Shown piece after piece: positions 23,601-34,242 of a stretch of 64,000 nucleotides of DNA (position 1 is its first letter; each line of letters opens with the position of its first letter). The notes under the pieces were generated by a model. It made no database searches, was not told where the DNA came from, and saw only the letters and a program-made list of their open reading frames with translations. The DNA is taken from the NCBI GenBank assembly GCA_022264855.1, contig JABYQU010000024.1, positions 426,658 through 490,657 of the forward strand. Direction: 5' to 3'. Origin of the DNA: Lenzites betulinus. Taxonomy: Eukaryota; Basidiomycota; Agaricomycetes; Polyporales; Polyporaceae. A program made the position numbers and the translations under genes.

Positions 23601-26600
23601 TTACACCGGGACGTTCTCCTTCTGGCTCAAGACCTCCCTCACTGGGCTCTGGCTCAGCTTTCGCGACGCGAGCCCGCTCTTCCCTGGAGAGAGTCCCGCC
23701 TTCTCGAGCTCAATGCTCATGTCGTCCATCGCCCCGTCCCACTCCTCTTCGAGAAGACTGGGCTCCACGCCACCCAGGCGGACCGGGGACTCCGTCTCTG
23801 CGAGTGGCGCCATCGTGGGCTCGGACTTGAGTGTGGAGACACGGGTTTTCTGCCGTTGTGCGAACACAGCTGCAGCGCCGCCCGGTGTGGGCATCGGCGG
23901 GTTGAATTTCGCGGGCGGAAGCGGCGGCGCGACGAGACCACCCAGCCCGAGCTGGTCGAACTTCTTTACGAAAGCGGCGAGGGCCTGACGCTCTTCCTCG
24001 AGCTTCATGCGCGCCTGCATGCCGTCCATGATCAGCTGGGCACTCTTTAGCGGAGCGGAAAGAGACGAGCGCACCTTCCGTTCTTTCTCCAGCTGCTTGA
24101 CGAGCTCGTCCGCCCACACCTCCTTTTCTTCGCGTGCCCGAATCTCCTTCTCGAGACGCCCAGACCACTCCTTCTCGACGTCCTCGCGCACAGCACGGAG
24201 AGGCTCGCCGAGGTTCTCCTCGTAGCCCTTCACGACGATCTCGAGCTCGCGAATAGTCTTCGCCTGTTCAGTGAGCAGCCTGTCCTTTTCGCCCTCTGGT
24301 GCATCGGGCGGCAACTGTGGTCGTGCGAGCAGCGCTGCCTCAAGGGAGAGGATCTGTGTCGCCTGTGTCTCCAGCTCCCGACGAGCCGCTAGAAGTTCCT
24401 GTTGCAGCTAAAAACATCCGTCCACTCAGCATCTCCCCTCCAAGGTAACGTGCCGCGCGACTGACCTGGTACGGAGACATGTCGAAGTCGACCTTCGCAG
24501 GACTCGCAGGACGCGATTCGTCTCCCTTGTTCTCATCGACTGTCTGGCTCGTCAAAATAAGCTTCGTAAGCTGTTTGATGCGCGAGTTCAGATCATGCAT
24601 TGCCCTGCTCTCGTCCAGCTGCTCGCGCGCAGACAGGCGGCGGGAGCGGACAGGGGCATCCGCCTCGCGCTCCGCGAGACGGCTCTTGAGGTCCTCGATC
24701 TCTTTGCGGTAGCGCTCGAGGAGCGCGTCCGTGTCGACGACCTCCTTCTTCTGCGCGTGCAGTTGTACCTTCTTGATGCGCTGCGCGAAAAGGAGGGTGC
24801 TCGTGGACTCGGGGATCGCGGATGCGTCGGGGTTGATCGTGCATATAACGGAAATCCTGGCATTCCCAGAGAGGGAGGGTTGAAGCATGCGGGTTAGTTT
24901 GGAGTTGCGGAAGGGGACGTGGTCACTATTTGAGACGCGTAAGCTGGGGGGGTATATGCAGCGGAGGAGTCAGGTCTGCTGTTACCTTTTCCCCTTCGCA
25001 GTATTTTCTGCGAGAGTCGAAATGACCGTCCCAAGGGTGAGTAAACTGTAAATTGTGGTTGAGTGAAGGTGTCCAGCTGACTTTGACTTGGATCGCACTG
25101 ACCTTGTGTTGATGTACTTGCCTTCTCTTGTTCTGTCCTTGTCAGAGGTCGCCTTCTCGGAACCCGCGAGATCGATGAGACTCTACGGAACGAGTACATC
25201 GTGAGTGATATCACAGTGAACCAGACCGCCATGCTCACCAGCACAGATGTCTGCACACTGCGTCCACCCCGCGCCTGTAACCGGGGGCCGCCCGGGGTTG
25301 GTGGCCTGAACCCAGGAGTCGTCCGCCCGCTCGGCGTGCTATCCGGATCTCCACCACCCCGCTCCCGACTCTCAATCACCAGGCGGAATACGCTGTGACT
25401 TCGGCTACTCCGCTCGTTCCAGTCCGTACTTGCGGTCCGCCGATTGCCCTCACCTCTCTTGAGTACTTCGTGAACGCTCTTCAAACTCGTCACCACCTCC
25501 TCGCGGAGGGGTGTGAGCACGATGTTTGGGCCGGTCCCCTGTATCTGCACGGGCTGCGAAACAGAAGAGGAAGGAGGTGCAAGGAGGTCGTGGATGTTCT
25601 CGTTATAGATCTCGAGGTAGGAGCACCGCAGAAGGTATTCGCGGTCGGGTGTTCGCCGGATATAAGCAAACACATCCTTCATGGCACGGGGGATGATACC
25701 GGGTTGCTCTTCGTCTCCAGACTGCAAAATTTGGGTTAATTGTGTGGCACACTACAAGCTCTGAGGTAGGCGAACTAACAAGTGTGAAGGTCTTTCCACT
25801 AGCTGTTTGGCCATAGGCGAAGATGACAGCGTTGAAGCCGTCCATGGCCGCACAGACATGGCTGCGAGCGACAGCGTTGTATACAGGCTTGTTCTCGGAA
25901 CCTGTTAAAATCTCGTCAAACCGAAAGTCTTGCGCAGGTGCCGCGGCGGACTTCATGTGTTGCTGTTGAAGCCGGATAGTCTTGGGATGTGTCGCAGTCA
26001 TCGTGTCCCATGCTGTAGCATTGAAGGATGGTCGTATCCTGATGAGCTGTCAATATTTCGCCAGTACAGGATTGTCTCAAACTCGCTGTTAACCATTTCT
26101 CGGCTGTCCCCCCACTTCATAGCAAGAGAGAACGGTCGAGAGGCAAAAAGTAACGGGGACAGCAGTCCCTGCGTCGACCCAGTCCAAGTTCATGGTATAA
26201 AAACACCTGACCGAATGTCCGCGCGCCTGAGACTGACTGTACTACTCTGAGCGAATCGAAAATGACACGCGGAGCGCGCGTTGCATGTAGCCTTATGCGC
26301 CTGGTGATAACAAATGCACAGCATAGAAGCGGCGCCTCACCTGATAGAAACAAGCACTTTGTCTTCCTTTCCATAGTCTGCCGCTAGTAGACTCGCGTCA
26401 ATCTCCCCAGAGATATCTCCTGGGTCGACGGTCTCGAAGTCGACGAGAGCCTCCTCCGGGTCGATCCTGCTCACGTCCATCTCGCTAACATGCGGCATAA
26501 GTAGAGGACTATCGGTACCCTTCCGGGGCGAGCTGGGCGTTTTCGGGCGCGAGCTGTCTCTGCTCTTGCTGCGACTCTGTGTTGGGGTCGCAGGGACTGA

Positions 26601-26810
26601 GCCGAGGATGGGTTTGGATTGGTGTCGAGTACGGGACTCGGCAGAGAGGGCAGCCTTGTACTTCCTTGCCGAACCAAGCATGCTAGGGGTGGTAGAGCGA
26701 GGGAGACGGGAGAGGTCATCGGTAGAGCTAGTGGCGGAGAGGAGACGCTTCGGAGTGAAGGGAACGGGGCGGACGAGCTTGCTGGATGTCGCCGATGATG
26801 AGGACGACAT
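23601..26810 (-). CDS. Kinesin-7 family motor protein
   Basis: Seven exons (26810-26341, 26038-25780, 25721-25239, 25182-25103, 25045-24986, 24925-24466, 24407-23601) give 872 residues. A Ser/Thr/Pro-rich N-terminus of about 145 residues precedes the motor. Motor motifs are intact: P-loop GQTASGKT, switch I NERSSRSHSVFR, switch II DLAGSEKA, and NSKLTRMLQPSLSGNA. The neck (VVDTDALLERYRKEIEDLK) is characteristic of kinesin-7 (CENP-E/Kip2 group). Two coiled-coil segments follow, then a Pro-rich tail ending in a KENV sequence. Expected role: plus-end microtubule motor in spindle or cytoplasmic arrays. An upstream in-frame ATG at 26882 would add 24 residues. Confidence 0.9.
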
Positions 26811-27065
26811 GTTTGCTAGGAGCAACGGCGAGGGTATCCTGTTGAGGGAGTCTTGACGTGTGGACGGCTTGAGGCGTTGCAAGCGTTGAGATGAACAGAC
26901 CGCTTGCAGCGGCGAGGTGCCGTTCCAACCGTGGAAACACTCGCGTAGCGCGCTCGGCTCACGTGAGCGCGTTTCCCGCTCGCTACAAATTTTCGGCGCC
27001 TTCTTCGTGTCCCTCCTTGTCCTCTTCCCCTTCCACCTTCCTGCGTCTGTGTTCGTTCAGTCGAC
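26811..27065. other. Kinesin upstream region
   Basis: Short divergent intergenic region; a C/T-rich stretch at 27000-27060 looks like a fungal 5' leader for plus-strand transcription. Confidence 0.35.
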
Positions 27066-27242
27066 ATGAGCGTAGACTCGACGGAGGACGCAACCCTCTT
27101 ATACCTTACACCTATAGCTTATCCTCTTTCTCAGATGTCGGCGTGTCTTCTCAGCCCCCCGAACCTTCACAACAATGCATATTGTGAGTACCACTTTTCT
27201 CTTGTGGGCCTTCCTCTGGATGGAGTCGATGATTTATAACAC
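27066..27242 (+). CDS. Possible small protein, 58 residues
   Basis: ATG at 27066 follows a long pyrimidine-rich leader ending in GTTCAGTCGAC, typical of expressed fungal genes. The frame runs 58 codons and begins MSVDSTEDATLLYL. A GTGAGT donor inside the frame (27182) means the true structure could be spliced, possibly with another start at 27175. No similarity recognised; presented as a candidate only. Confidence 0.2.
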
Positions 27243-27701
27243 AAATGATTTAATGAGCCCAACCCGTCTCGATACGTTCGAGATGGGCATGACGACCCTT
27301 TTTTCGCTGAGACTCCATCCTACGGCTGTAATCGGTTCGCAAACTCATACCTTGCCTTCATAGGACGCCCATGTTTTATGCAGCATGCAGCCATGTTGCG
27401 CTGCTTCTCAACCTACACTGAACGTGTATCCGGTGCGCGTCCAGGGCGTTCTGCATGCGTGCACAACTCCTGGCGAGTCGCCCGTGTTCAACAGTTGTCC
27501 GTGATAGAGTTGTTGCAATGTATGGTACTACAGAAATATACATTCGCATCGGTGCACTACGACTGTCCAAGCAAGTCCGGCCGGTCTGGTTCTTATGTGT
27601 GTGAATCATGTAATGAGGGAGTCCGCATCTGCACGAGAGCTGGTGTTATCCAAAAAAAATGAGCGTCATATCGTAAGAGACGTTGCTAATGGCGTAGCAG
27701 T
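27243..27701. other. Intergenic, nothing firm
   Basis: No supported gene. If the 27066 candidate is spliced, its downstream exons would fall here. Confidence 0.35.
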
Positions 27702-28253
27702 TCACTTGGAGATGGTGAACTCGGGGCTGTCGTTTCCGGAGTTACCGAATACTACGGGAGGAATCAGCATACGACCTATGGCCACAACGAACTCGCACTA
27801 CTTACAGACGATGGTGTAGTCGGAGCCTGGTGTCACATTGGGGACTGTGACTTCGGTGCGACCCAACAGAATATCGAAGCCGGTGGCGAGAGGGTGTGCT
27901 GCATCATGGGGCCCAAAATCAGCCACCGATATGTGCAGGGGGTCGTACGCATACCATTGTCAAGAAGACCGCCTTTGGCCAGGACAATCTTGCCTTGCCT
28001 GTTGGTGATCTGTTTTGGGGCGTTCGAGGTGTCCCTGATATGCGGCCAGTCAGGAATGACTGACTTTGGTGATGGCACATAACACTCACCAGGTGACGTT
28101 GTGACGCTGACCGACGAACCAAACGGTACCGGCATGGGGGAAAGTAACAGGAGGGACGAAGTCGTCACGTTGCTCGAGCGGGAGCGCACTAGCAACGGCC
28201 AGAATGGAAAGGAGTCCCGAGAAGACGGAAAACTGCTTGGTCGTTAGAATCAT
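27702..28253 (-). CDS. Kre9/Knh1-like secreted protein B
   Basis: Four exons, 28253-28090, 28034-27955, 27898-27806 and 27751-27702, give 128 residues with all splice sites in frame. A signal peptide (FSVFSGLLSILAVASALP) is followed by a Kre9/Knh1-like domain: VTFPHAGTVWFVGQRHNVTW, then WDTSNAPKQ, LATGFDILLGRTEVTVPNV and FGNSGNDSPEFTISK at the very end. Intron positions in the last part match the paralogue at 21848-22471, except for one extra intron after the NVTW motif. This protein lacks the Ser/Ala-rich tail of paralogue A, so it is probably soluble and secreted. A TATA box is about 140 bp upstream. Confidence 0.85.
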
Positions 28254-28390
28254 CGTGGCCGTTTGAAGGACGTGAGAGCGAAAAAGAGACAGGGAAGAAG
28301 AGAGGCTCGGCGTGAAGTACAAAGCTCGAGGAACGAAAGCAATGCAGCGGGAGTCGCTGAAGAGAGAGGCGGAAGCATCGAGTATGGAGC

Positions 28391-28397
28391 TATATAG
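28391..28397 (-). promoter_or_regulatory. TATA box of Knh1-like gene B
   Basis: CTATATAG about 140 bp upstream of the start at 28253, the same spacing as the TATA-like site of paralogue A. Confidence 0.55.
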
Positions 28398-29800
28398 GGG
28401 AGGGCGGACCCTAACCTCGTAAGGCCGGAGCTCAGAGGATGTTCTGCTGAACATTGAGCGCGCCGTGGAGGTTTGGAACGTCAGGGTAAGCTCTGGTGCC
28501 AAGCTCCGAAGAACAGCCCCGAAGCTGTACATGTGCGACTCAGCACGGATAGGAGGCAAGGCCCCGAGCTGCCTGATCTTGGAGTTCAGGTGGGAAACCA
28601 CAGCGGCGTGGTGGCAGCTGCGCACTGCGACGATTGGCCAGCAGGACAGGGAACGGCATGTAGGGTCCGCAGAGAGTACGTCAGGGCTGGCGAAGAGAAA
28701 GTAGTCGTTTCATACCCGACCGGGGTGCACCGGAAGTGTATACGGGGTAGCGCTATGACCTTGAATGCTGACCACGGATTCAGACGCGTTTGTCAGGGAC
28801 ATCTCTAGTTCAGCACGCCTAGTTGATTCTATTCAGCAAACATACGATGTGTAAATCGCGGGACGTACATATCGATATCGGGTCGAAACTCGATAGCTAA
28901 GTCAACCGAGGCTAAATTCTAGTGAATGACCTCCGGCGCGATGATTTCATTGCATCTCATCAACTAGGGATGCGTTGGCCCAGTGCATGTCTCATGGGTT
29001 GAATCCTGCGATGGGATTAGTCACCGTCGTCTGCGATGGGGAAATACATGCTTGCACAAAGCCAGGTTTCCTGTCGGGAAGATATGGAAGTGCACGAAGC
29101 TGTTGGAAGACCCTGAATAGCCACACACAGTCGTACATGGACAGACCCCATCGAATGCACTACTTACAGCAACTTTGAGTGACTCGGACAGAATTGTGAG
29201 GGTCATCTAGGCGACGTACCCTGAGCCCTGAGCTTCGGCTGCCGGGGATGCAGGCTCACCGTCTCGGCATCCGTTGACGAGAAATATGGCGGCGTCGTCT
29301 AAATTCGCTGAAACGACACTGTCCAAAGCGGGCGGCGGATTTTGAGCAAGACCGTAGTTTTGTGACCAACTCCATTATGCGCTCATGTTCTCGCGCGAGC
29401 ACTCCGAAGCCTTTGGCGTGAAGTTCGGCCCATGGCCAACCCTGTAGTGTGTTTGGGTCCTAGAGTAATCCGCCTTTCATTCCTCTTTCGGATGATACAT
29501 AGGAGCTCGCTCGAAAAGTATGGCAGAATACGTTGAAGACATGTCCAGTTGGTCGTCGTCGTCGTCGAAGCTTTGAGCAAAAGCCGCCCAATTACTTACC
29601 CAAGTAACCGCGGTTAAACTACCTCATAATTGTCCTTACGTGATGCTCACTCGTTTAGCGCCCATGCTACGCCGTCGAAAATAGTGTAAGCGCCTGCCTC
29701 TCCTTAGTTAACGCCAGTGTTACCCTCTGTATTTTTGGCTGCACTACGCTTCGCGGATAAGACATCTAGGCCTGGTGTTCCCTGTCGAAGTCTGTACACC
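28398..29800. other. 1.4 kb without a supported gene
   Basis: Only short unrecognised frames on both strands. A short GTC/GAC trinucleotide run lies near 29550-29570. The right end is the NOP12 promoter. Confidence 0.4.
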
Positions 29801-31838
29801 ATGAGCCTTTCATCCTTCCTCCTTCCCGGCGACAAGGGCAAAGCCAAAGTAATCGACAAAGGCTTAGACGACCTCTTCCGTACGAGTGTAGTAGTAAGTG
29901 AACGAAGTAAACAGGAAATGTGCGTACGTCTCAAGACAAACATATTTAGGTTGCTCCTCCACGCGCACCGGCAGGCGCGCCCGTACCTGCTGCCTCCCAA
30001 ACACCTAAGGTACCTTCTGAGAAGAAGCGTAAGGCTGTAGAAGAAACACCTAGCAAGAAGACAAAACGGTCGAAATCCGACACTACCCCTTCATCCTCCA
30101 AATCAGCGAAGAAGTCGTCAAAGAAAGCGAAGAAGCAGGTCGAGGGCTCCAGCGAGAGCGAAGTGGACGAAGATGCACAGCTCGCCGCAAGAATGCAAAA
30201 GAAGGGAAAGGCTGTGGCCGAGCCAGCCCAGGAGGAGGATGAGAGCGGCTCGAAAGAATCGGACGACGAAGGGGACCCGTCAACACTCGTCCACGAGTCT
30301 TTGCTGAAAGACGGTACTACAAAGGGTCAGTCTCGGAACGGCAAGGCAAAATACGTTCCTTCCGAAGAGACCGCAGACGACCGAGATGCACGGACGTTGT
30401 TTGTAGGAAACGTCGCAGTAGAGATCACAAAGTCGCGCGTGAGTGCTCGCCCAGTGCCGCTCCGCTGCCATGGATGCTCACGCACTCCCACAGCCCATGC
30501 AAAAGCAGCTTAAGCGGCACCTCCTTTCATTCGTGCCATCCGCCAAAATCGAGTCCGTCCGTTTCCGCTCCGTCGCGTTCAAAAAGCCGACCGCAGAGCT
30601 TCCGACGGACGAGGACGGCAAGCCGAAGAAGACGCGCACGCACGACCGCGAGCGCACCGCGTCCTGGCGCGCAGACCAGGACGGCGAGGCGGAGCCAGTG
30701 AAGAGCTTCCTCACGCCGCAGGAGAAGAAGCGCATAGCGTTTATCAAGCAGGAGATTCACGACGGCATCGACGCAGTGAATGCGTACGTCGTGTTTGCGC
30801 ATGCGCCTCCCGCGGGGAGCAGGCCTTCGAATTTGCCCCCGCTGCCGACGGTGATGGACCCGCGCGAGGCGGCGAGAACGTGCGCTGAGTTGGCCGATGG
30901 GAGCCTATTCCAAGAGCGCACTCTGCGAGTGGATATCGTTAAGAAGGACGCAGCCGGTGGTGGGGCGCGGACCGGAGCGATGGCGGGTGACCCGAGGGCG
31001 ACGGTCTTTGTGGGTAACCTGGAGTTCACGAGCAAGGAGGAAGATCTGCGCGCGTTCTTTGAGAGTGTCGTGCGCACAGAGAGGGGCGAGCCGGGAGAGC
31101 GCGCGGATGGGGAGAGCAGTGGAAGTGAGGAGGAAGATGAGGAGGCACGCGTACCACGGGCACGAGCTTGGGTGAAACGCGTACGCATCATTCGTGACCG
31201 GGACACGCAGCTCGGAAAGGGCTTTGCGTATGTTCAGTTCGTGGTGCGCTCCCTTCTCATCCTCAATATTGTGCCAGTAAGTCTTACGACATCACGTCTT
31301 ATAGGATCGCGAAAGCGTAGACGAGATCCTCGCACTCGAGGAAGGCAAGCTCAAATTCGCAAAACGCAAGCTTCGCGTCCAGCGCTGCAAAACCCTGCCG
31401 GGCGGACCCAAGCTCACGGCCGTGCACAACAAGAAGGCCGCCCGCGCGTCCGCGTCGGCTCACTCCAAGTCGGCCCCGAACTCCAACTCACGAGGTCCCA
31501 ACGGCGCCCCCGGAGCGTCGCGACCCCGCCCCGTCGCGATGGTCCCTGTGCGTATACCAAAAGGCAACCCTGAGCTCGGCGCGAAGCTCGCACACCTGCC
31601 CAAGGAGGAGCGCAAGCAAGCAAAGGCGACGGACGCCGACCGTGTCGCGCGCCGGATTGCGAAGAAGCGCGCCAAGGTGCTCGCGGAGAAGGGCGTGAAG
31701 TCGCGCAGTGGGGACAAGGAGCGGGATCGCGTGAGGAAGCCGCGCGCGCCGGGAGGGACGAGGGACAAGGGGCACTCCAAGCCGCAGAAGAGGGTGCGGA
31801 GCGGGAAAGCCATCTCAAAGATGAATACGAAAAAGTAG
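29801..31838 (+). CDS. NOP12: Nucleolar protein 12 (RBM34-like RNA-binding protein)
   Basis: Four exons, 29801-29893, 29950-30438, 30494-31240 and 31305-31838, give 620 residues. The N-terminus is Lys/Ser-rich with nuclear localisation stretches (KKTKRSK, KKSSKKAKK). RRM1 starts at RTLFVGNVAVEITKS and is interrupted by an intron; RRM2 has RNP2 TVFVGNLEF and RNP1 GKGFAYVQF. A charged linker follows, and the Lys/Arg-rich C-terminus includes VARRIAKKRAKVLAEKGVKS. In yeast, Nop12 binds pre-rRNA and assists early 60S subunit maturation in the nucleolus. The gene converges on FEN1; the stops are 187 bp apart. Confidence 0.9.
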
Positions 31839-32025
31839 TGCTTGCCGAAGTGTTCTCTCGGTTGTCTGTTTGCTTCATTTCGTTGATGGGTTTGGGTTAC
31901 TATTGACTGTGCTGGCAAATATGTAATGCGATGGTGATACAACAAGTAAGGTATACAAATCAGGATATACGCTAAGACGCAAGATGAGAAGCTAGACAGC
32001 AAGACGACAGAATATGCGGAGGAAT

Positions 32026-33773
32026 CTACTTTTTCTTGGCCTTCTTACTTGACCCAGCTTCCTTCTTAGCCTTCTTATTTGACCCGACTTCCTTCTCGTC
32101 CTTGTCGTCGGCCTACATAGACACCAGTGAGACGAGTTTTGATGCGCGTGGCGTGTGCACATACCTTTCGCTTGGTTCCCTTACCCTTGCCCTTCTCTGC
32201 GGCCTTGTCGTTCTTTTTGGGCGAGGTTTTGGGCTTCACAGCGAAGAACCCGTCCAACCGCCCTTGTTGTTTCGCGTTGAGGAACTTGGCTAGCTTCTCG
32301 GCACCTTTGCGTATGCGTTCCTCACTAGGATACCAGTTATATTAGCATCCACTCCGACCTCATCTCAGCCCTGATGGACGCACTTGAAGCCCTTATCTTT
32401 GACAAGAAAGTCTACGAGGCCGTCGACGTCCGGACTTTTCCACTCAAGCTATACCATCCCAGTGTGAGTACGTGCAGTACGAAAAGAGCTGTGAATCACG
32501 TACTTCGAGCTCATCCGCAGGGGTGACGTCCGGCTTCTCGAAGATCGCCTTGGCTTGTTCCCAAGGCCAGTTCTCGGGAATCTGGACGCCCCCCTTTTTC
32601 TTCTTACCATCCTCTGCCGCTTCCTCCTTCTCGGCAATTCTGAAAAAAATAATCAGCCAAACAAGGCGAGAGCAGCTCTCATACAAATGCTCACTTCTCC
32701 TGCAAATGTGCAATGACATCTCCAAGCGAGCCATGCTCACGAATAAGCTTCAGAGCTGACTTGGGGCCTACGCCTTTGATAGGCTCGAGGTAATCGCATC
32801 CGAGGAGAATGCACAGTTCAGTGAACTGTACCCCTTAATTCAGCGTACCACAAGGGGAGACTAAGTCGATGGAAACTGACCTGCGACATGGTCATCTCCA
32901 GTCCCTCAAGGGCTTTCTGGAGATTGATCTCGCTAATTGGCGTTTTGCGTGCCTCAGAGAAGGTAAGGTGACGGTAGAGGATCGGCGCGCCAAAGGTAAG
33001 GGTATCCATATCCTCCGACCCGGCTGCGTACACCTTGCCGCCACGCGCAAGCTCAGCACATTGTGCCTCGGCTTCTGACGGTGCCTGCAAGCAGCTGCGA
33101 TGAGCAAGACGGTGAAATGTCGGCGAGTAAGGGCGCGCACCACAACCCAGGGGATCCCCATGAGGCCGAGTAACTTGCGGCACTCCTCATTGTGTTCGCG
33201 CGTTACTTTGACTGTCCGGCGGGAGAAACGATCTACGTCTTCCGTGGTGCCTGTTTCCTTGGCCTCTTCTCCCTCCTCCTTTGCCTCTTCCCGACGCTCC
33301 AACCGTTTTGAGAGCTTAATGTGGCGTTAGGGGCGCATCCAGTAATAAATGAACGGGTGCACAACGTACCACACCAGCCTTTAACTCTGGTGGCTTGCCA
33401 TCGAACACATATGCAGGCTTGATGCCATTCTCTACCATACGAATGGTTCGGTAGAAGAGGCCCATAAGATGACTACAACACTGATTTAAGCAGCCTATTC
33501 AGTCAAGGGAGGGGACCTCGACGAACCTCGTAGTTTCGCCAGCGTCATTCGTGAGCAGCTCTCCGTCCTTCTGACGTACCGCGATGAGGAACTGGTAGAT
33601 AGACATGGATGCGTCTATTGCAACTTTGCGTCCAAAGAGTGTCTTAATTTCATGCTCCTGTTCGTGGATGAGGTGAGTTGGGGGCCCCTGCGAGTAGGTA
33701 ACGTTGCGGATCTGACCTGGAATGCTTTGGGAGCGTGCTCCGCAAGGAGGGCGGTCAGACCTTTGATACCCAT
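32026..33773 (-). CDS. FEN1: Flap endonuclease 1
   Basis: Ten exons (33773-33717, 33657-33527, 33472-33370, 33314-33141, 33084-32881, 32825-32695, 32639-32504, 32448-32384, 32324-32165, 32112-32026) give 415 residues, normal for the family. The N-domain starts [18 protein letters not shown], so the initiator and Gly2 needed at the active site are in place. Catalytic acidic motifs are intact: [29 protein letters not shown] and [19 protein letters not shown] with its helix-2-turn-helix. A PCNA-interacting box QGRLDGFF is near the C-terminus, followed by a Lys-rich tail. The enzyme removes 5' flaps in Okazaki fragment maturation and long-patch base excision repair. Confidence 0.97.
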
Positions 33774-34242
33774 GGTTGACTAGTGACTATTCTGCAACCA
33801 ATGCTGGATTTATGTTATTCCCAGTGCAAGAGGTGGCTGAAGAAAGGTTAACTTCGCAAGGAGGTTTGGAGTAGCGACGGAAGGAGACACGAACGCGACC
33901 AGCGCTACTTGGACGCGCTCCGCGATCGAGTAACGTGTGACGTAACGCGTCTGTCACACCACAAGCAGGAAATGATGGGCGCCACTTCCCTTGCTCCCGG
34001 CTGCTAAGTCTACGCAGCACGCTTGCTTTATATCTCGAGGACTCTGGCATAAGTTGCCCTAGACCTCCTTTGTCATTTGCTCTACCTGAAGGATTAAAGA
34101 TCCCTGAGCTCAAGCCAAAATTCTTTTGCGGGAGTATATTGCCTTGCTCAACTAGCTATCGCGGTCCTCTACTCGTCCTGGAACTACTGGTAGCTTCCGA
34201 AGTGTACTGCCGTCGTCGACCTTTACGCACCTTCTGTACTGG
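33774..34242. other. Divergent promoter between FEN1 and the YEATS gene
   Basis: 469 bp separate the two start codons on opposite strands. No clear TATA box. Confidence 0.45.

Noticed and set aside
23514..24050. 178-codon frame antisense to the kinesin tail
   Set aside because: Antisense shadow of a GC-rich coding exon.
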